Shown: positions 5,613 to 9,109 of the stretch, piece after piece
Layout of the letters: every line of letters begins with the position of its first letter
Numbering within the stretch: position 1 is the first letter of the stretch
Origin: Peptococcaceae bacterium
Lineage (GTDB): Bacteria; Bacillota; Desulfitobacteriia; Desulfitobacteriales; Desulfitobacteriaceae
Length of the DNA: 9,109 nt
Assembly: GCA_031289815.1 (NCBI GenBank)
Contig: JAITOS010000093.1
Location: 1-9,109, forward strand
Direction: 5' to 3'
Notes under the pieces: generated by a model
What the model was told of the DNA's origin: nothing
The model's input: only the letters and a program-made list of their open reading frames with translations
Database searches by the model: none
Translations under genes and position numbers: made by a program

Positions 5613-6824
5613 TTGAGCGGACTGTGGATTGAAGTGGATCTGGACGCGGTTAAATTTAATTATGGGCAAGTGGTCAGCAGGCTGAGTCCGGGGAGCCGCT
5701 GCATGGCGGTCGTCAAAGCGGACGCTTACGGGCTGGGCGCGCCGGAAGTCGCGCGCGCCCTGGAACAAGCCGGGTGTGAAGCCTTTGCGGTGACTTCCGT
5801 GGCGGAGGGAATCGTGCTGCGTGAGAACGGGATTCAGGGGCTTATCCTGGTTCTGGGACCATCGGATCCTCAGGAGTGGCCGGCGGCGGTGCGGGCGGGG
5901 TTGAGCCTGACGATCGCGGCGGCGGCGGCGATCACGGAGCTGGAAAAGATCAGCGCGGTCAGCGGACGGGAGGCGTTCGTGCATCTGAAGCTCGAATCAG
6001 GCATGGGACGGACGGGGTTATGGCCGGAGGATATCGCGCCGACCGCGCGGGCTTTGACTGAAGCGGCCTGGGTGCAGGCGTCGGGCATCTATACGCATTT
6101 TTCCCGAGCGGCCCAGCGGGACGAGCGGTACACCAGAAAGCAGTACGAAAAATTTTGTCAGGGAGTGGCGCAATTCGCCGCCTTGGGGATTGAACCGGCT
6201 TGGCGGCACGTGTGCAATAGCGCGGCGTTCCTGGATTACCCTGCGTGGCATCACGATTTTGTGCGGATTGGCACCCTTTTGATTGGGCATTACCCGCAAC
6301 CGGCTTTTCGCCCATTTTTGCCGTTGAAGGATCCGTGGCGGGCGAAAAGCAGGATACAATATGTACGCCAAGCGCCGAAAGGAACCTGCGTCGGCTATCA
6401 AAGCCTCTATAAGACGCGGAGGGATACGGAATTGGCGGTGATTTTTGCCGGTTACGCCGATGGCTTCGGGGTGGAGCCGCATATGACGCCCCAGGGATTT
6501 TTCGATCTGTGTAAGGTGGTGCTGAAAAATATCGCGGCCTGCTGCGGCGTTTTTTTAGGGCGGGAAAAGGTGACGCTGAAGGGAAGAGCGATCAGGGTCG
6601 CCGGTAAGATCGGGATGCAGCTGACGGTGTTAGACGTCGGTGTCGGAACCTGTCAGGTGGGAGATGAGGTGGAGGTGCCGCTGCGCCGGACGTTGGCTAA
6701 TCCGCGCCTTCCCCGCAAATATTGGGAGGATGGCCGCCGGATCGGAGAGCGGCGGCTGCGGGAGGAATTCTATCCCGCTGAACCGGAGCGTTCAGACGCG
6801 GAAGGGGAAGAAACCGGTCGCTAA
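5613..6824 (+). CDS. alr: Alanine racemase (PLP-dependent, divergent)
   Basis: Alanine racemase interconverts L- and D-alanine with pyridoxal phosphate, supplying D-Ala for peptidoglycan. The 403-residue product is slightly longer than usual. It has the fold-type III barrel start IEVDLDAVKFNYG, PLP lysine Lys35 in VVKADAYGLG, Lys126 and Arg133 in HLKLESGMGRTG, and the probable catalytic Tyr281 in GYADG. The segment usually reading GR-x-x-MDQ is GKIGMQL here (Met335-Gln336), and LIGHYPQP replaces the usual LYGLYP, so it is a divergent member. The last 20 or so residues are a polar tail. The start is TTG 5613 with GGAGGG (5599-5604) 8 bases upstream; GTG 5604, overlapping the previous stop as GTGA, is possible but overlaps that site. 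Coupling to the FemAB-type gene suggests a cell-wall role. Specificity for alanine rather than another amino acid is family-based inference. Confidence 0.88.
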   Translation: MSGLWIEVDLDAVKFNYGQVVSRLSPGSRCMAVVKADAYGLGAPEVARALEQAGCEAFAVTSVAEGIVLRENGIQGLILVLGPSDPQEWPAAVRAGLSLTIAAAAAITELEKISAVSGREAFVHLKLESGMGRTGLWPEDIAPTARALTEAAWVQASGIYTHFSRAAQRDERYTRKQYEKFCQGVAQFAALGIEPAWRHVCNSAAFLDYPAWHHDFVRIGTLLIGHYPQPAFRPFLPLKDPWRAKSRIQYVRQAPKGTCVGYQSLYKTRRDTELAVIFAGYADGFGVEPHMTPQGFFDLCKVVLKNIAACCGVFLGREKVTLKGRAIRVAGKIGMQLTVLDVGVGTCQVGDEVEVPLRRTLANPRLPRKYWEDGRRIGERRLREEFYPAEPERSDAEGEETGR

Positions 6825-6867
6825 AGAGAAAGAAATCGGCCTCTAAATGAAGGGCTAAGGGAAAGCG

Positions 6868-6888
6868 CGTAAAGTGACGATATTTACG
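6868..6888. repeat. Inverted repeat after alr
   Basis: CGTAAA (6868-6873) and TTTACG (6883-6888) are perfect inverted arms around a 9-base centre. No T-run follows, so it is not a terminator. It could be a protein binding site or a minor RNA hairpin. The pairing is seen; a role is not established. Confidence 0.3.
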
Positions 6889-7012
6889 TTGGAAGGAGAA
6901 TCCGTGCGGACGCCGAAATAGGTTTCAGGGAGACGTCAGCGCATAAAAATCAGACGCTAAAAATAATCGTTGTCCGCTGCAAGGCAGGATGGTATTTATT
7001 GGCTAGAAGAAA

Positions 7013-7021
7013 TGATATAAT
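7013..7021 (+). promoter_or_regulatory. Extended -10 promoter for fba-fsa-glpX
   Basis: TGATATAAT (7013-7021) is a perfect extended -10 (TGn plus TATAAT). The -35 position at 17 bases (TATTTA, 6993-6998) is poor, as is often tolerated with an extended -10. Transcription would start near 7028, giving a leader of roughly 56 bases to fba. Overlapping it, AGGAT (6986-6990) and GAAG (7006-7009) loosely resemble a sigma-H promoter, but the spacing is about two bases short and the last -10 base is wrong. Confidence 0.65.
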
Positions 7022-7083
7022 GTAACAGGGGAAGCGCGAAGGAGTCGCCCGTGCGGCGAAAAAATATAGAGGAGGATGAGAAT

Positions 7084-7941
7084 ATGAGTTTAGTGCCAAT
7101 GACGGAGTTATTGAAGAAAGCGCAGCAGGGGAGATATGCGGTAGGGGCCTTTAATTGTAACAACATGGAGATCGTCCAGGCGATTGTAACCGCGGCGGCG
7201 GCCGAAAAGTCGCCAGTCATCATTCAAGCCAGTCAGGGCGCGATTAAGTATGCCGGGGTGGAATACATTGCGACACTGACCAAGATTGCCGCGGATCAGG
7301 TGAACGTGCCGGTGGCGCTGCATTTGGATCACGGTTCGAGCTTTGCCCAGGTAATGCAATGCGCGCGCTACGGTTTTTCTTCCGTCATGATCGACGGTTC
7401 CAAGTTTTCGCTGGAAGAGAATATCGCTCTGACGAAAAAAGTGATCGAAGCGGTGCGTTTATTGGGGATTTCCGTGGAGGCGGAGTTAGGGAAGATCGGC
7501 GGGACGGAAGACGACGTCTCAGTGGATGAGCGCGACGCTCTGTTTACCGATCCCGCGGAAGCGGAGCATTTTGTGAAGGAAACGGGGGTTGACGCGCTGG
7601 CCATAGCGATCGGCACCGCTCACGGACAATATAAAGGCGTGCCTAAGCTCGACTTTGAACGGCTCAAGAAGATCCGCCAGAGGATCGATACGCCGATCGT
7701 GCTGCATGGTTCTTCCGGGGTGCCGGATGAGGCGATTCAGGAGGCGATATCCTTAGGGGTGTGCAAGGTCAATATTGATACGAATATCAGAGAAGCGTTT
7801 GTGAAGACGGCCAGAAAGATACTGGAAGGGAATCTTCAGGAAATTGATCCGCGCAATGTCTTGGGACCGGCGCGTGACGCCGCTGTGGAGGTCATCCGCC
7901 AAAAGATACGGGTCTTCGGTTGTAACGGTAAAGCTTCGTAG
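7084..7941 (+). CDS. fba: Class II fructose-1,6-bisphosphate aldolase
   Basis: Fba reversibly splits fructose-1,6-bisphosphate into dihydroxyacetone phosphate and glyceraldehyde-3-phosphate using a divalent metal, in cytoplasmic glycolysis and gluconeogenesis. The product is 285 residues, the same length as the Bacillus subtilis enzyme. It begins MSLVPMTELLKKAQ and continues GAFNCNNMEIVQA. The catalytic Asp82 and metal ligand His83 lie in LHLDHG. Further metal ligands are His180 (GTAHGQYKG) and His208 (LHGSSG), and KIGGTEDD supplies the phosphate/cation loop. The C-terminal NIDTNIR motif is intact. ATG 7084 has GAGGAGGA (7069-7076) at good distance. An in-frame GTG 7051 with its own GAAGGAG would add 11 non-conserved residues and is judged less likely. 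The fsa gene follows after 11 bases, its ribosome binding site overlapping the fba stop, so the two are co-translated from one message. Confidence 0.96.
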   Translation: MSLVPMTELLKKAQQGRYAVGAFNCNNMEIVQAIVTAAAAEKSPVIIQASQGAIKYAGVEYIATLTKIAADQVNVPVALHLDHGSSFAQVMQCARYGFSSVMIDGSKFSLEENIALTKKVIEAVRLLGISVEAELGKIGGTEDDVSVDERDALFTDPAEAEHFVKETGVDALAIAIGTAHGQYKGVPKLDFERLKKIRQRIDTPIVLHGSSGVPDEAIQEAISLGVCKVNIDTNIREAFVKTARKILEGNLQEIDPRNVLGPARDAAVEVIRQKIRVFGCNGKAS

Positions 7942-7952
7942 GAGGTGGAGGT

Positions 7953-8618
7953 ATGCGCTTTTTTCTCGATTCGGCGAATCTGGACGAGATTACTCAGGCC
8001 TGGAACATGGGGGTTATCGCTGGGGTAACGACCAATCCGACGCTGGTCGCCAAGGAAGGACAGGATTTTATACCGTTGCTCCGCCGGATTGCCGCTGTGG
8101 TGCAAGGGCCTATCAGCGCGGAAGTGATAGCGATCGACCATGAAAGTATGATCAGAGAGGCGAAGCTTCTGGCGGAGCTCAGCCCGGATATTGTGATCAA
8201 GATTCCGCTGATGGACGAGGGACTGCGGGCGATGAAAACCTTGTCCGGGATAGGGATCAAGACCAATGCCACCTTGATTTTTACCGCCGCCCAGGCGCTG
8301 TTGGCGGCCAGGGCGGGAGCGGCCTTTGTCAGCCCGTTTTTGGGCAGGCTGGATGATATCGGCGAGAACGGCTTGCTCTTACTGGAGGATATCTGCGAGA
8401 TCTTTGCCGTTCATAAGCTGGAAACGAAGGTGATTGCGGCGAGTATCCGCCATCCGGTGCACGTGACGGAAGCGGCTAAAATCGGCGCGGATTACGCTAC
8501 GGTTCCCTATCCGGTCTTGAAACAATTGGGAAAACATCCCTTAACGGAGCGAGGAATCGCACAGTTTTTAGCTGACTGGAAATCACTGGAGAAGCAAGGG
8601 GAACAAAAACAGATATAG
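7953..8618 (+). CDS. fsa: Small transaldolase / fructose-6-phosphate aldolase family (Fsa/TalC)
   Basis: This small Schiff-base aldolase family includes fructose-6-phosphate aldolase (FSA) and short transaldolases such as the Bacillus subtilis tal (ywjH) product. The 221-residue protein starts MRFFLDSANLDEI and contains GVTTNPTL. The expected active-site residues are Asp6, Lys83 (Schiff base, in IVIKIPLM), Thr107 (NATLIFT) and Arg132 (SPFLGRLDD). Two positions that separate the activities are Glu57 (SAEVIA), where E. coli FSA has Gln59, and Phe129, where FSA has Tyr131. Both follow the transaldolase pattern, so transfer of a dihydroxyacetone unit between pentose phosphate sugars is the likelier reaction, although automatic annotation would probably say FSA. 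ATG 7953 has AGGAGGT (7940-7946) 6 bases upstream, overlapping the fba stop. The place between fba and glpX matches the Bacillus neighbourhood, where murAB intervenes before glpX. Confidence 0.93.
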   Translation: MRFFLDSANLDEITQAWNMGVIAGVTTNPTLVAKEGQDFIPLLRRIAAVVQGPISAEVIAIDHESMIREAKLLAELSPDIVIKIPLMDEGLRAMKTLSGIGIKTNATLIFTAAQALLAARAGAAFVSPFLGRLDDIGENGLLLLEDICEIFAVHKLETKVIAASIRHPVHVTEAAKIGADYATVPYPVLKQLGKHPLTERGIAQFLADWKSLEKQGEQKQI

Positions 8619-8634
8619 ATGACAGATTGGGGAG

Positions 8635-8649
8635 CCAGCTTCATGCTGG
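8635..8649 (+). other. Small hairpin before glpX ribosome binding site
   Basis: CCAGC (8635-8639) and GCTGG (8645-8649) form a 5-bp stem with a 5-base loop, directly before the AGGAGGAGAAGG ribosome binding region (8651-8662). It is short and has no T-run. At most it may modulate translation of glpX or message stability. Confidence 0.25.
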
Positions 8650-8663
8650 AAGGAGGAGAAGGA

Positions 8664-9109
8664 ATGGAGAGACAGTTATCGATGGAGTTCGTCCGGGTAA
8701 CGGAAGCGGCGGCTTTAGCGGCGGCCCGCTGGGTGGGACGGGGCAATAAAGAAGCGGCGGACGACGCGGCGGTGGAAGCCATGAGAGCGATGTTTGATAT
8801 GATTCATATGAATGGGACGGTCGTGATCGGCGAAGGCGAGATGGATGAAGCGCCGATGCTGTATATCGGCGAGCATTTGGGCAATAATGACGGGCCCCAG
8901 CTCGATGTGGCGGTGGATCCGCTGGAAGGAACCAATATCGTCGCCAAGGGGTTAAGCGGCGCTATCGCGGTGATGGCTATCGCCCGCAAGGGCGGACTGT
9001 TGCACGCCCCGGATATGTATATGGATAAGATCGTCGTGGGACCGGCGGCCAAGGGGAGCGTTCATCTGGACGCGCCGGTGGAAGAAAATTTAAGCAATCT
9101 CGCCAAGGC
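8664..9109 (+). CDS. glpX: Class II fructose-1,6-bisphosphatase GlpX (3' end cut by window)
   Basis: GlpX removes the 1-phosphate from fructose-1,6-bisphosphate, the gluconeogenic step opposing phosphofructokinase. Only the first 148 codons are present, about 45% of a normal protein of roughly 320-340 residues; the frame is open to the window edge with no defect. Visible family features are EFVRVTEAAALAAARWVGRG (residues 8-27), GEGEMDE (56-62, including Asp61, important in the E. coli enzyme), the lithium-sensitive phosphatase motif DPLEGTN (85-91) and the downstream GGLLHAPDMYMDKI. ATG 8664 is preceded by AGGAGGAGAAGG (8651-8662) and gives the conserved N-terminus MERQLSMEFVRV. It begins 45 bases after fsa, so it is likely in the same transcript. 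In relatives, rho and rpmE follow; they would be expected beyond the right edge. Confidence 0.95.
   Translation, partial: MERQLSMEFVRVTEAAALAAARWVGRGNKEAADDAAVEAMRAMFDMIHMNGTVVIGEGEMDEAPMLYIGEHLGNNDGPQLDVAVDPLEGTNIVAKGLSGAIAVMAIARKGGLLHAPDMYMDKIVVGPAAKGSVHLDAPVEENLSNLAK

Larger units (their letters stand above)
6825..7083 (+). promoter_or_regulatory. Leader region between alr and fba
   Basis: This 259-base gap has no supported gene. In order it holds an inverted repeat (6868-6888), a translation-start-like site with GAAGGAG and GTG 6904 that stops after five codons, an AT-rich region with two related CGC-(A)TAAAAAT stretches (about 6940-6965), an extended -10 promoter (7013-7021), a second GAAGGAG/GTG site at 7038-7053, and the fba ribosome binding site GAGGAGGA (7069-7076). 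No intrinsic terminator for the upstream FemAB-alr unit was found. Confidence 0.5.

Noticed and set aside
7051..7083. GTG 7051 as the fba start
   Set aside because: It would add 11 charged, non-conserved residues; ATG 7084 has a stronger ribosome binding site and gives the exact family length of 285.
1..9109. CRISPR arrays, tRNA or rRNA genes, insertion sequences, phage or toxin-antitoxin genes
   Set aside because: None seen: there are no regularly spaced repeats, no cloverleaf-like segments noticed in the gaps, and no transposase or integrase motifs in any frame.

Overview
The window reads as a chromosomal housekeeping region of a Firmicute, moderately GC-rich (about 50-55% by eye), with every gene on the + strand. 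The gene order argS - rpoE - pyrG - FemAB-family - alr - fba - fsa/tal - glpX matches the Bacillus/Clostridia neighbourhood rpoE-pyrG-spo0F-fbaA-tal-murAB-glpX-rho. Here there is no spo0F or murAB, and a two-gene cell-wall cassette sits between pyrG and fba. The RNA polymerase delta gene fixes the assignment to Firmicutes. The FemAB+alr arrangement and the G+C content suggest a Negativicute-like or Peptococcaceae-like lineage, but that is inference. None of the eight genes is unknown, so the window is mostly conserved core genome. The less ordinary parts are the FemAB/alr pair and several non-coding segments.

Layout. Bases 1-447 hold no convincing gene. They contain a hairpin at the left edge, a C-rich repeat-like block and a likely promoter for argS. 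argS (448-2127) follows, with a hairpin across its stop codon. A TTGACA promoter candidate overlapped by a hyphenated inverted repeat precedes rpoE (2260-2697, TTG start). A strong intrinsic terminator (2746-2779) separates rpoE from pyrG (2856-4466). A FemX-like aminoacyltransferase gene (4519-5607, GTG start) and a divergent alanine racemase gene (5613-6824, TTG start) are tightly coupled, 5 bases apart. A 259-base leader with an extended -10 promoter, an inverted repeat and a duplicated leader motif precedes fba (7084-7941). fba is followed closely by fsa/tal (7953-8618) and glpX (8664 to the right edge, 3' end missing).

How the genes work together. ArgRS charges tRNA(Arg), delta tunes RNA polymerase recycling and PyrG makes CTP. 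The FemAB-type enzyme would add an amino acid from aminoacyl-tRNA to a peptidoglycan precursor, and the neighbouring racemase would supply a D-amino acid, so the pair probably serves cell-wall synthesis. Fba (class II aldolase), the small transaldolase-family enzyme and GlpX (class II fructose-1,6-bisphosphatase) form a sugar-phosphate module. It links glycolysis/gluconeogenesis with the pentose phosphate pathway and is probably transcribed from the promoter near 7013-7021.
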